Shown: one piece after another, positions 16,273-25,952 of the stretch
How positions within the stretch are numbered: position 1 is the stretch's first letter
How the letters are laid out: each line of letters opens with the position of its first letter
Assembly (NCBI GenBank): GCA_964458485.1
Contig: CAYWJA010000004.1
Span: forward strand, 3,933-67,932
Source: CAYWJA01 sp964458485
Lineage (GTDB): Bacteria > Patescibacteriota > Gracilibacteria > UM-FILTER-43-11
Direction: 5' to 3'
DNA length: 64,000 nucleotides
Notes under the pieces: generated by a model
The model's input: the letters and a program-made list of their open reading frames with translations, nothing else
Databases searched by the model: none
Told to the model about the DNA's origin: nothing
Position numbers and translations under genes: made by a program

Positions 16273-19200
16273 TTACCTCACCACCACAGGGACCCTTTCG
16301 CTAAACCTCATTTTTCCATCTTTTAATACTGTTTTAAACTGCAGATCATAAGTGCCAGCATGAACCTTATTCCATATAAATGTATATGCAGATGCACTAC
16401 TTTTTGTTTCTGCAACCTTAATAATCTTCCCCTTCTTCCTTGCTGTTACAATAAGTTCTTTAAGATTAGCCCTGTCTTTTTTATTAAGCGCAACCTGTAT
16501 CAAAATATTCTTACCTGCGTTAAATGATTGATTTTTATAAGGCTCTATAATGCGCGAGTTACCACTTTGGGCTGTAGGGCTGGGCTCTTTAGCGTTGAGG
16601 ATGATTGTTGATTGTGTTTTATTATTTGCATAATCATATGCAGTTGCATGTATAGTGTAGACCCCAGGTGTTTGAGGAACTATAAATTGCCATATATATG
16701 GCGTGACTCTGTCTGTATACTTTAACTTTCCATCTATATAAAATTCTACTCTTGAGATATCGCCATTCGTATCATAGGCATCTGCATGTATTGGGATAGA
16801 ACTGCCAACGCTTACACCAATTCCATCACCTGGATAAATAAATTTCATAATTGGTGCAATTGTGTCCTTGTCGACCTTAACGCTGATTGAAGATTGATTA
16901 GTGTTATAAACTGCATCATATACAATTGCTTTTATTGTATGCTCAGAACCATTTTTGGTACCTTTAGGAATATTAATTACCCCCTTGTATGGTGATAGTC
17001 TACTTGTATCAATAAGTGCACCATCCCAATAATATTCAACATAATTAATGCCCGATTTTGATGACACATCCACCAAAATTCCAACACTTGGAGGGCTTAC
17101 AATTGAAAGGTTTGTAGGTGTTTTTATTATAACGCTGGGTTTTTCTTTATTAGTTGCAGCCGTATGTACATCATCGTATTCTGTAGGTGCAATATCATCT
17201 TCGTTGTTTTCTTCTGCCCACTTGCGAACTGCGTCTTCCCAGTTGGCGTTATTTGGCAGTATAGCGTGATGTTCAAAAAAGGCCTTTTCTTCAATCGCAG
17301 CTTCCGGGGTATATTCTGTGGCAAGTTTTTTGGATACCTTGTCTATTTTTACCATTTTATAAGAATTATCATATTCCGTTGGTGTGGCAAAACTTGCAAA
17401 TACCTCTGTTTTTAAATCTTTTGGGGGAGTGTGTTTAGATGGCAATTTACCAGCTTTTTTAGAGACTTGAATAAATTTAATTTTTGAGGGTTTATCAAAA
17501 GCTTCCTGCTTAGCCCCCTTTGTCGCCATTGTCATAAAATGACTCCATATGCGTCCTGCAGTATCCAATCCACTAGCTTTAAGACTAAGGTGAGTACCAT
17601 CATTGTTTCCAGCCCAAACACCTGCTGCAAGGCGTTTTGTATAGCCGATTGTCCAGGTGTCAAAAGGAAAATTAATTTCACCTTTCTTCTTGTTCGATGT
17701 TCCTGTCTTGGCTGCATTTATTTGGCCTGGAATACTCAGTGTATTACGCCACCATCCTTCCGGCCGAGCATTTATATCACTTAATACATTGTTTATGAGA
17801 TATGCAATTTGCGGATCAAGAACTTGTGTTTTATTTTTCGGCTTCTGATATTCCTCTAATATATTTCCATTACGATCAATCACTTTTAAGATCGCCACAG
17901 GATCCATTTTATAACCTCCATTGGCAAAAATACTATATGCACCCACCATATCAAGTAAGCGTGCTTCTCCGGCACCCAGTGCAAGCGAGAGACCGTACCA
18001 ATCATTTGGTTGATTAAGCTTAATCCCCATTTTACGTGCAAGATCAAGAATATTCATGGTTCCTGCCAAAGCACCCGACTTAACTGCGGGTACATTCAAA
18101 GAATGTGCTAACGCCTGACGCATACTTACCGGCCCACGATATTTGCCATCATAATTTTCAGGCTCATACCATGCGCCAAATTTCGTTCTTACATCATAAA
18201 GAATTGTACTTGGTGAATAGCCTTGTAAAAATGCAGCTGCGTAAACGATTGGCTTAAAAGATGAGCCTGGTAAACGTGACCTTAGTGCTACATTGACCTT
18301 CCCATCAATCTCATCATCAAAATAGTCGACAGAACCAACCATCGCAAGCACCTGACCATTGTTTGGGTCGAGTGCTACCAAGCTTGCGTTATTTGCCCTG
18401 TACTTATCCAAATTCATTTTGGCATACTTTTCCACTGCCGCTTCCGCCGCAGATTGCATTTCGCCATCAAGTGTAGTTGTTATTTTTAAACCCCCTTTCT
18501 CAATTTGATCCTTGCCATATTTCTCCTCTAATAATTGGCGTACATGCATAACAAAATGAGGTGCTTTTATTGATGCCTTGAATGGTTTAAATTGAATTTT
18601 CTCTGCCTCCTGAATTGCCCCTAAATATTCCGTATCAGAAATATATTTTAGACCCCTCATTCTTCCCAATACAAAATCAACACGCCCTTTTATGTAAATT
18701 TTAACTTCTTTTACAGCCTTTTTAGGTTTTTTTACAGCTTTTTTGCCTTTATCCTTTTTATCTTTTTCCTCTTTATTGCCACCAAATTTATAAGTTTTAC
18801 CCAATAACCCTTTACTGATCAGGCTTGGGCTGATATTAACTAACTCCTGCTCGGAAGATACTCCCATTTTAAGTATATCGCTTTCATCCAGATTAATAGA
18901 GGCATACTTATTATGACCATAGGGGCTATAAAAAGTTGGCGCCTTGGGGATCGCGGCAAGAATTGCCCCCTCTGCTATCGTGAGGTCTCTGGCGGATTTG
19001 CCAAAAAGAGTATTGGAAGCTCTTTCAATCCCATAAACACTTGACCCATAAGGAATGCGATTCAAATACATTGCTAATATTTGGTCTTTGTCAAATTTGC
19101 CTTCTAGCTGTACAGCCAAAATCATTTCTCTTAACTTTCTTGTATATGTCCTTTCCGGACTTAAAAATGCGTTCTTTATATATTGCTGAGTAATGGTTGA

Positions 19201-19671
19201 TCCTCCTCGCGCCTTACATATACCAATTTCCGCGCAGACCGCTTTCAAAACACCTGGTATGTCAATACCTGGATGGCTATAGAATTGATCATCCTCTATG
19301 GCTAACACTGCCTTGACGGCATGTTGTGAAATTTTGTCTAACTTCACAATTTCACGATTCTCTTCTCCGTGCACCGTATATAAAAGATTCCCATCCTTAT
19401 CATAAATAACACTTGATTGTGCCGCTATTAAATTCTGAATACTACTAACATCCGGCAAGGATGGAACTATAAAAACCAGTATGAGAAATATAATACCTGT
19501 AATAAATATAATACCTGTAAATATAAACCACTTTATTATTTTATATAATCTTCTGGGGTTCTTCCTTACGGATTCCAATTGTTTATGTTTGGCAGTCAGC
19601 CATTCTGAAAAAAAAGTTTTTTTATTAAACTTTTTATTAGATGCGCCTATTTTATGAGTACTGAATTTCAT
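16273..19671 (-). CDS. Class A penicillin-binding protein with C-terminal Ig-like domains
   Basis: Bifunctional peptidoglycan glycosyltransferase/transpeptidase, 1132 residues. Membrane anchor at about 47-72; GT51 domain with catalytic Glu in AIEDDQFYSHPGID (near 127) and RGGSTITQQ; transpeptidase with SxxK in PGSSFKP (near 470), SLN in AHSLNVP, KTGTSNK (near 657). The long tail (about 860-1132) holds two or three Ig-like repeats (IPIHADAYDTNGDISRVEFY type) that may bind the wall or carbohydrate. A Lys-rich insert (GGNKEEKDKKDKGKK) lies near 300. The gene begins just after a 12-bp GATCC-type array. Confidence 0.93.
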   Translation of the reverse strand: MKFSTHKIGASNKKFNKKTFFSEWLTAKHKQLESVRKNPRRLYKIIKWFIFTGIIFITGIIFLILVFIVPSLPDVSSIQNLIAAQSSVIYDKDGNLLYTVHGEENREIVKLDKISQHAVKAVLAIEDDQFYSHPGIDIPGVLKAVCAEIGICKARGGSTITQQYIKNAFLSPERTYTRKLREMILAVQLEGKFDKDQILAMYLNRIPYGSSVYGIERASNTLFGKSARDLTIAEGAILAAIPKAPTFYSPYGHNKYASINLDESDILKMGVSSEQELVNISPSLISKGLLGKTYKFGGNKEEKDKKDKGKKAVKKPKKAVKEVKIYIKGRVDFVLGRMRGLKYISDTEYLGAIQEAEKIQFKPFKASIKAPHFVMHVRQLLEEKYGKDQIEKGGLKITTTLDGEMQSAAEAAVEKYAKMNLDKYRANNASLVALDPNNGQVLAMVGSVDYFDDEIDGKVNVALRSRLPGSSFKPIVYAAAFLQGYSPSTILYDVRTKFGAWYEPENYDGKYRGPVSMRQALAHSLNVPAVKSGALAGTMNILDLARKMGIKLNQPNDWYGLSLALGAGEARLLDMVGAYSIFANGGYKMDPVAILKVIDRNGNILEEYQKPKNKTQVLDPQIAYLINNVLSDINARPEGWWRNTLSIPGQINAAKTGTSNKKKGEINFPFDTWTIGYTKRLAAGVWAGNNDGTHLSLKASGLDTAGRIWSHFMTMATKGAKQEAFDKPSKIKFIQVSKKAGKLPSKHTPPKDLKTEVFASFATPTEYDNSYKMVKIDKVSKKLATEYTPEAAIEEKAFFEHHAILPNNANWEDAVRKWAEENNEDDIAPTEYDDVHTAATNKEKPSVIIKTPTNLSIVSPPSVGILVDVSSKSGINYVEYYWDGALIDTSRLSPYKGVINIPKGTKNGSEHTIKAIVYDAVYNTNQSSISVKVDKDTIAPIMKFIYPGDGIGVSVGSSIPIHADAYDTNGDISRVEFYIDGKLKYTDRVTPYIWQFIVPQTPGVYTIHATAYDYANNKTQSTIILNAKEPSPTAQSGNSRIIEPYKNQSFNAGKNILIQVALNKKDRANLKELIVTARKKGKIIKVAETKSSASAYTFIWNKVHAGTYDLQFKTVLKDGKMRFSERVPVVVR

Positions 19672-19755
19672 GATTCCGATTGGTGATCCGATTGGTGATC
19701 CGATTGGTGATCCGATTGGGGCTAATTCGGTTACAACCCCTATTGGATCTCCTAT
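19672..19755 (-). repeat. 12-bp GATCC-type inverted array upstream of the PBP
   Basis: On the minus strand: GATCCAATAGGGG, then CCCCAATCGGATC followed by three CGGATCACCAAT units ending directly at the PBP ATG (19671). The two halves are complementary. Related GATCC-(C)AATNGG units occur at 31331-31390, 62998-63045 and 63900-63960. Confidence 0.8.
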
Positions 19756-22700
19756 TGAATTAAATGCTTAATGCTCTCCTTCAGTCCTTCCGTCCAGTTA
19801 AAGCCAAGTTGTTTTATGTCAATCTTTAGCTTCTCCCCACTAATAACCCAGGATGGATTATGTTTTAAAAGCTTAACTATCGGCTCAGCTGTAACAGAGG
19901 GCCCAAGATGCAGAGCAACCTGTTTACCGGCATTCCCCATAGTTATTGCCCTTACATTAATTATGCCAGCCATTTTGGATAAAATCTTGATCTGTAAAAT
20001 CTGGAATAAATTACTGACTTGTTTAGAAAAATGGCCATATTCTGCAATGAGATCTTCCCTGAATTCTTCAAGTAGCTCCAAGCTATCCACAGACGAAAGC
20101 TTCTGATAAACATTAATCTTATCTTTAGTGTCAGGTATATATTTGTCCGGTATATAAGACTCTAATGGTAATTCTATCGATACATCTGCCTCTGTCTCTT
20201 TGGTAGAATCAGCTTTGCCCGCCTTCATCTCCTCAATGGTTTTATTTAACATTCTAAGAAAATGATTGGTACCTACTACCCTAATAGAACCATGTTGATT
20301 TATACCAAGTACATCACCGGCGCCTCTAATTTCCAAGTCACGCATGGCTATTTGAAAACCAGACCCGAGCTCGCTCGCATCTACAATGGCACGTAATCGC
20401 TTTTTTGCATCAAGGCGTAATTGTCTTGATTGGTATAAAAAGAAGGCATATGCCTGAGTTTTACTTCTCCCAATTCGCCCACGTAATTGGTATAACTGCG
20501 CCAATCCAAAATTTTCTGCATCATCAACAAGGAGTGTATTTGCGTTAGGTAGGTCGATACCATTTTCGATGATAGTGGATGAGACCAATACCTGGGCTCG
20601 ACCCTCCTTAAACTCAACTATCCTCCGCTCTAATTCAGCAGGATTGAGCTGGCCATGCGCAACAATAAAGGAAATGCCAGGCATCAGTTTTCGTAATTTT
20701 TCAGCTATACTTTCAATTGTCTCAACACGATTGTGTAAAAAATAAACTTGTCCACCACGATCCACCTCTTTGGTTATAGCCTCTATTACTAAATTGTCAC
20801 TATAGCGACGCACCTCTGTAATAATAGGCAGTCTCCCGGGTGGCGGTGTTGTAATTGTGGATATATCGCGTAGTTTATTCAAGCTAAGATTCAAAGTACG
20901 GGGGATTGGGGTAGCTGTTAACGTCAAAATATCAACCTGACTTCTCATCTCTTTGAATTTTTCTTTTTGTTTTACCCCAAAGCGTTGCTCTTCATCTACA
21001 ATTACCAACCCCAGATCAAAAAACTTAACATCTGGCTGAAAAAGCCTATGTGTTCCTATTACAATGTCTACATCACCCTTTCTTAGTTTTTCCAGGACAA
21101 CACGTTGCTCTTTTGGGCTTTTAAAGCGGCTGAGCATTTCAATACGTGTATTAAACCTCTTTGCACGTCTTGTAAAAGTTTTATAATGCTGATCCGCTAA
21201 AATTGTTATCGGAGAAACAAATGCTACCTGTTTACCAGATTGTATTGCTTTGAATGCTGCCCTCATGGCAACTTCTGTTTTACCAAATCCCACATCACCA
21301 CACACTAACCTATCCATAGGCTCATCTGTCTCCATGTCAGCCTTTATGTCTTGAATTGCCTTCATCTGACCAGGTGTTTCTTCATAGGGAAAATCCGATT
21401 CAAATTGCCCCAACTCTTCTGTGTCCGGACCATAATTATGTCCTTTTGCTTGGGATCTTTTTGCATATAATTTTAATAAGCTTTTTGCGATTCTCTGTGT
21501 TTCTTTTTTAACCTTTTGACTTACGTTTTTCCACTCGACTGAGCCAAGTCTTGTCAGGTTCGGTTCATTATCCTCCCCTCCAACATATTTGCTAACCTTA
21601 TCTGCCTGGTCTACCGGAACAAAAAGCCTATCGTTTTCAGCATAAGCAATCTCTAAATATTCTCGGTTAATATCATCAATAGCCCTTGTTACAACACCAA
21701 TAAACCTTCCAATACCATGATCCAAATGTACTATTAAATCACCAACTCGTAAGCCTGTTAAAAAGTCTAAATTAATTTTTTGTCCCGCCCTGCTTCTCAC
21801 AGATTTCTTTAAATTAAATATTTCCTTATCTGTAAGGAGTTGAATCTTTAATTCTGGGTTCTGAAAAGATGATGGAACGTTCTCAAGATCTTCCGCGTCA
21901 ATTATTACAATCTTGGCGTCTTTAGAATTTTTTGTAGAATACTGAATCTTCTCTTCATCAAAAATATTGATGAGTTCTTCCGTTCGCTTAGTAAGGATGT
22001 TGATGCGCCAGTCTCGTTGAATTTTATCCCTGAGATCATTTAATAAATCAAATACATTATAATATTTTAAAACAGATAAATATCGTAAATGAAAATATTT
22101 TTCCTCATTTTTAGGGAAAGATGTAAAATACACCTTACTAGCTTCGCTTTCACCAACAATCTCATTAAATTTATTATCTTGTTCATCAACATCATCTACT
22201 ACTATTAAATCTTTACTTGTTAAATGATTTAATATTGCCACATCACCATCTACTACATTCACAGGCAAAAAATCTACCCTATCTAGTTTGTCCGTTAATT
22301 GTTTGTTTTCCTGGTCATATGCCCAAATACCCTCAACCTTTTCATAATCAACCTCTATTTTTATTGGCTCTTCATAGTTGGGGGGGAACACATTTACCAC
22401 ACCTCCAGACCTTCTGTACTCCCCTTTATTTAACATAGTGTCAGCACTCGGCTGATACCCCATCTGAATCAATTGATTAAACAATTCTACAATATGGACA
22501 TCCTGACCACTTGTTACAACAACCCCCTGTTCCACAAGATTTTGATAGGTTGGTAATGTCAGGTGGGCATCTTTATGATTTAATAAGTAAACCTTCGGTT
22601 TTTCATCATGTAAACCAATAATTGTTTCTGTAATACGATAATCATCCTGATTACCTTCCAATAAAGAGTCCAGACCCACAATTGGGTCATCAGCCCAAAA

Positions 22701-22910
22701 GGGTAAATTGTTTTTTAGCTCATATATATCTTTATTGTCATTCACAATCCAAAAAATATTTCTAAAACTATTCCTACTCACATAATCACTAATCACATAA
22801 CTTTTAGCACTAATACTACCAACACCAGAAAGAACCAGTGCATCTTCTTTTACACAAGCATCAAAAATATTACTATGAATTTTTTTGGGAAAATAAGAAT
22901 AAATATTCAT
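19752..22910 (-). CDS. mfd: Transcription-repair coupling factor
   Basis: DNA translocase that removes stalled RNA polymerase and recruits UvrA. 1052 residues. UvrB-like N-terminal part; RNA-polymerase-interacting CarD-like domain (GLRVGDLIVHLDHGIGRFIG, near 385); helicase core with Walker A GDVGFGKTEVAMR (near 540), DEEQRFGVKQ, TATPIPRTL; C-terminal domain from about 920. Slightly shorter than the E. coli protein (1148). It lies just downstream of dnaN on the same strand; the C-terminal codons overlap the PBP upstream array. Confidence 0.95.
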   Translation of the reverse strand: MNIYSYFPKKIHSNIFDACVKEDALVLSGVGSISAKSYVISDYVSRNSFRNIFWIVNDNKDIYELKNNLPFWADDPIVGLDSLLEGNQDDYRITETIIGLHDEKPKVYLLNHKDAHLTLPTYQNLVEQGVVVTSGQDVHIVELFNQLIQMGYQPSADTMLNKGEYRRSGGVVNVFPPNYEEPIKIEVDYEKVEGIWAYDQENKQLTDKLDRVDFLPVNVVDGDVAILNHLTSKDLIVVDDVDEQDNKFNEIVGESEASKVYFTSFPKNEEKYFHLRYLSVLKYYNVFDLLNDLRDKIQRDWRINILTKRTEELINIFDEEKIQYSTKNSKDAKIVIIDAEDLENVPSSFQNPELKIQLLTDKEIFNLKKSVRSRAGQKINLDFLTGLRVGDLIVHLDHGIGRFIGVVTRAIDDINREYLEIAYAENDRLFVPVDQADKVSKYVGGEDNEPNLTRLGSVEWKNVSQKVKKETQRIAKSLLKLYAKRSQAKGHNYGPDTEELGQFESDFPYEETPGQMKAIQDIKADMETDEPMDRLVCGDVGFGKTEVAMRAAFKAIQSGKQVAFVSPITILADQHYKTFTRRAKRFNTRIEMLSRFKSPKEQRVVLEKLRKGDVDIVIGTHRLFQPDVKFFDLGLVIVDEEQRFGVKQKEKFKEMRSQVDILTLTATPIPRTLNLSLNKLRDISTITTPPPGRLPIITEVRRYSDNLVIEAITKEVDRGGQVYFLHNRVETIESIAEKLRKLMPGISFIVAHGQLNPAELERRIVEFKEGRAQVLVSSTIIENGIDLPNANTLLVDDAENFGLAQLYQLRGRIGRSKTQAYAFFLYQSRQLRLDAKKRLRAIVDASELGSGFQIAMRDLEIRGAGDVLGINQHGSIRVVGTNHFLRMLNKTIEEMKAGKADSTKETEADVSIELPLESYIPDKYIPDTKDKINVYQKLSSVDSLELLEEFREDLIAEYGHFSKQVSNLFQILQIKILSKMAGIINVRAITMGNAGKQVALHLGPSVTAEPIVKLLKHNPSWVISGEKLKIDIKQLGFNWTEGLKESIKHLIQ

Positions 22911-22913
22911 TAC

Positions 22914-22955
22914 TAAGAAGTCTCAGGTCTCAAGTCTTAAGTCTTAAGTGTTTAA
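22914..22955 (-). repeat. CTTAAGAC/CTTGAGAC array upstream of mfd
   Basis: On the minus strand, CACTTAAGACTTAAGAC followed by TTGAGACCTGAGACTT ends about 7 bases before the mfd ATG (22910). Confidence 0.65.
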
Positions 22956-22986
22956 CATAAAACTTATATACTTGGTTATAAAAAAT

Positions 22987-24090
22987 TTAAATCTTAAGTG
23001 GCATAATAATGTGTATATAGTCATCTTTACCACTGGGTCGTACAATGGCCGGCATTGTTTTTTCTCCTAATTCAAAAACCACACTATCAGTACCGATATT
23101 AGAAAGTACATCTAGTGTAAATTGTGAGTTCAGAGCAATCTCTCCCTCGCCTCCTGTGGTCTTTGTTTTTATCTCAATTTCACCAACACCATATTGCGTA
23201 GTGTCTGTTGTTATATTTAGCCCACCTGATGAAACCTTAAATAAAACTTTATTATTATTTTCTTTAGCAAAAAGATTTATTCGCTTTAAAACCAAGCTTA
23301 ATTCAGAAACACTAAGATCAGCTTTAATACTAGTATTTTGTGGTATAACTTGTTGATAATTGGGGAATTGACCCTCAATCAATCGGGATGTTATTTTGAT
23401 TTTATCAATACTAAAAAATATTTGATTTTTAGATACAACCACTTTTATATCTGTGTCATCTTTAGAAAATCCTAAAATTGCCCCCAGTTCTAAAATTGTT
23501 TTACTCGGAACAATGCAAGATATATCACCTGATACATCTCGTGCCTTTAGTGTTTTTTCAGCAAGGCGGTAACTATCGGTCGCGACCATTTTTAGCTCAT
23601 TATTATTAATAGAAAAATAAACACCTGTTAATATTGGTCGTGTTGTGTTTAGTGCAGCGGCAAAGGCAACCTGATTAATTGCAACACCTAAGTCTTTATT
23701 GGAAATTGTAAACCCGCCGTCTTTTTCAACCGTTGGAATAGATGGGAACTCTGTTGATGCTATGCCTTTAATTTTTGTTTTTGAGTCATCTGTTTTAATT
23801 AAAACACTATCTCCGTCTTCTACATTTATGTCTACATTTTCATCTTTTAAATAACCAATATAATTTGTTAATAACTTGGATGGAATTGTAATTTCTCCTT
23901 CATTTTTAACATCAGCATCAATCCAATAATTAATGGCAATTTCTAAGTTGGTCGTTGTAAAATACAATTTTTTACCTTCAGCTTTAACCAACACATTATT
24001 CAAAACAGGTAGTGTATTGTTTGTACTTACCGCTTTATTGGTAATGCTTAAGGCGCTGGCTAAATCTTTTTGTGAACAAGTTAAACGCAT
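22987..24090 (-). CDS. dnaN: DNA polymerase III sliding clamp (beta subunit)
   Basis: Ring-shaped processivity clamp of the replicative polymerase; 367 residues, normal. N-terminus MRLTCSQKDLASALSITNKAVSTNNTLPVLNNVLV, middle VAFAAALNTTRPILTGVYF, C-terminus PAIVRPSGKDDYIHIIMPLKI are all family-typical. It is transcribed away from the predicted origin. A small inverted repeat (TGTCTA/TAGACA) lies directly before the ATG. Unusually, dnaA is not its neighbour; mfd follows instead. Confidence 0.96.
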   Translation of the reverse strand: MRLTCSQKDLASALSITNKAVSTNNTLPVLNNVLVKAEGKKLYFTTTNLEIAINYWIDADVKNEGEITIPSKLLTNYIGYLKDENVDINVEDGDSVLIKTDDSKTKIKGIASTEFPSIPTVEKDGGFTISNKDLGVAINQVAFAAALNTTRPILTGVYFSINNNELKMVATDSYRLAEKTLKARDVSGDISCIVPSKTILELGAILGFSKDDTDIKVVVSKNQIFFSIDKIKITSRLIEGQFPNYQQVIPQNTSIKADLSVSELSLVLKRINLFAKENNNKVLFKVSSGGLNITTDTTQYGVGEIEIKTKTTGGEGEIALNSQFTLDVLSNIGTDSVVFELGEKTMPAIVRPSGKDDYIHIIMPLKI

Positions 24091-24783
24091 TGTCTATATT
24101 AAGTTAGACAAAAAACAAAATGAGTTTTTTGAAAGATTTTTTATAACATATATATTTTATTGTTTTTTTTCTCTGAATGCAACCACTTTTTTTCTTTTAT
24201 TGTTTATGGGTTTTGAACATTGTTTTATTAATCTAATATATTTTTATTTTAATATATATTTAACTAGTAGAAGTATTAGGGTATTGATAAAAAAGGAATA
24301 AGTTGGTTAGTATTGTTTGTAAGTGTTTTTGGCTTTATTCGGCTCTGAATCCTGTTTTTGAATATTAATTTTATTCATATAAATAGTGTATTGTTTGTCT
24401 AAGATAAGCCAGATTAGTCACATTTTTAAATTTATTTTAATATATCAAAGCAAGACGCACTGTCGAATTAATAAATAATGATGAATAATAAATAAATAAT
24501 AAATGAAGCTTTGTCCAACATTAAGCCAAATAAGCCGGATAAAAAAATTAGACAACAAAATAGACAAAAATGTGTATAAAATGTGTATAACTTGTGGATA
24601 AGATGTTAACAAAAAAATAAAAACCGCATTAGTATAACAATACTAAAAAAGCGCTTAAATAAAACATAATTACTTATACATGTGTATAACCAATATAACT
24701 TTTTATAAACATATACACATAGTTATGAACAGTGACAGATTTAAAATTGTATATGTTGAAAAACAGACAAAACCCAGGCGGTT
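24091..24783. other. Probable chromosome replication origin (oriC)
   Basis: A 693-bp gene-free, very AT-rich region next to dnaN. Four DnaA boxes, all in the same orientation: TGTGTATAA at 24571-24579, 24582-24590 and 24681-24689, and the perfect TGTGGATAA at 24593-24601. The first three are spaced exactly 11 bp, so they lie on one face of the helix. An AT-rich stretch at 24120-24300 could be the unwinding element. Several TAGACAA words (24106, 24549, 24561) are unexplained. dnaA is not in the window. Cumulative GC skew would test the call. Confidence 0.75.
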
Positions 24784-25893
24784 CTACATTCTGTTGGCAT
24801 AAATTACATACCTTTTGGCTACACTATTAGGTGGCCAACATGTATATAAAGCCATTTCTTCATATCCATAATCTTTCAAAACTGTATTTAACCTGCTGGC
24901 CGGTAGAACCTCATGATTATTTACATTATAAATATAGCCCTTTTCTTTATAATTAATATAAATTTTATCCCCATTCTGTAATTGATTAATTTGTTTTAGT
25001 ACTTGTTTGTACGATGAGTTATCCCAGTTATACCCGGATGAATGGCCAAAAATTACCATTTTTTTACCGCTCCCGGGAGGATTCAGATAATGCCCCAATC
25101 CATTTTTAAGCGCAGATAAAGCCTTATTAGAATCATAAAGATCTGCAAATGAAACATTTAAATTGATTATATTTAATTTTGGTATGGTGATCGTGTATTC
25201 ATTTGATTTCACATTGCTGGTCGATGGAAATTCACTTAGACCACTGCTTTTAATGGTTTGTAATCTGTAAATAATTTCAGCAAATTCACCGCGCGTCATC
25301 AGTTGGGCAGGGTGATAGAATTTCGATCGATTTATTAGATTCTTACCATATGCATAAGAAAAATATCTTGCGAACCAATCTTCACTTTTTACATATATTA
25401 AAGAATTGTTTTGAAATCTAATGCGCCTAGTATCTACACCATATCCTTCTAATATAATCTTCAACCCCTCCGCAAAATTAATTGTGTTATTTGGCCTAAA
25501 TGTCCCATCTGGATAACCGCCAACTATATTATTTATCTTCGCGGTACAAACATATTTAGGGTACCATGCATTTTGGTTCGGAACGTCGGAGAAGAACACA
25601 TAAGCCCAGCTTGGTTGTGTATACTCCGATATACAACCATCAATTACACTACTGTTGTATTGCGCCGCTGTTAACACCTTAACGGCCTCTGCGCGACTAA
25701 TGGTTTTTGAAGGCTTGAATCCTCCATCATTATAACCCCTTATTATACCCCTACTAGAGAGTGTGGATATAGCAGTGTTATGTTTATGGTAACTGGGTAC
25801 ATCGGAGAACGGTACCGCCATGGCAGTATTTAAAGGTATATATACACCCAGTAAAAGTAAGCCAAATTTTTTCACAACAGAAATAAACTCCAT
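24784..25893 (-). CDS. SLH-domain protein fused to a sortase
   Basis: 369 residues. Signal peptide (about 1-26), then two clear SLH-type repeats (FSDVPSYHKHNTAISTLSSRG; RAEAVKVL; GGYPDGTFRPNNTINFAEGLK) and a third degenerate one. The C-terminal sortase domain (about 215-369) has catalytic His in IFGHSSG (near 284), Cys352 in LYTC and Arg361 in AKRYVIYA. The SLH part would bind wall polymer and place the transpeptidase at the cell surface. The LPQTG protein at 31408 is a plausible substrate. SLH repeats and sortase in one chain is uncommon. Confidence 0.88.
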   Translation of the reverse strand: MEFISVVKKFGLLLLGVYIPLNTAMAVPFSDVPSYHKHNTAISTLSSRGIIRGYNDGGFKPSKTISRAEAVKVLTAAQYNSSVIDGCISEYTQPSWAYVFFSDVPNQNAWYPKYVCTAKINNIVGGYPDGTFRPNNTINFAEGLKIILEGYGVDTRRIRFQNNSLIYVKSEDWFARYFSYAYGKNLINRSKFYHPAQLMTRGEFAEIIYRLQTIKSSGLSEFPSTSNVKSNEYTITIPKLNIINLNVSFADLYDSNKALSALKNGLGHYLNPPGSGKKMVIFGHSSGYNWDNSSYKQVLKQINQLQNGDKIYINYKEKGYIYNVNNHEVLPASRLNTVLKDYGYEEMALYTCWPPNSVAKRYVIYANRM

Positions 25894-25915
25894 ACATAAT
25901 TAATATAGGGTTACA

Positions 25916-25943
25916 ATTTTACACATTCTACAGAATTTGTCAA
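25916..25943 (-). promoter_or_regulatory. Promoter of the SLH-sortase gene
   Basis: Minus strand: -35 TTGACA (25943-25938), 16-bp spacer, -10 TAAAAT (25921-25916); ATG at 25893. Confidence 0.6.
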
Positions 25944-25952
25944 CCAAATTTA

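Noticed and set aside
23933..24301. Plus-strand ORF across the dnaN start and origin
   Set aside because: Mostly antisense to dnaN and low-complexity AT-rich sequence.
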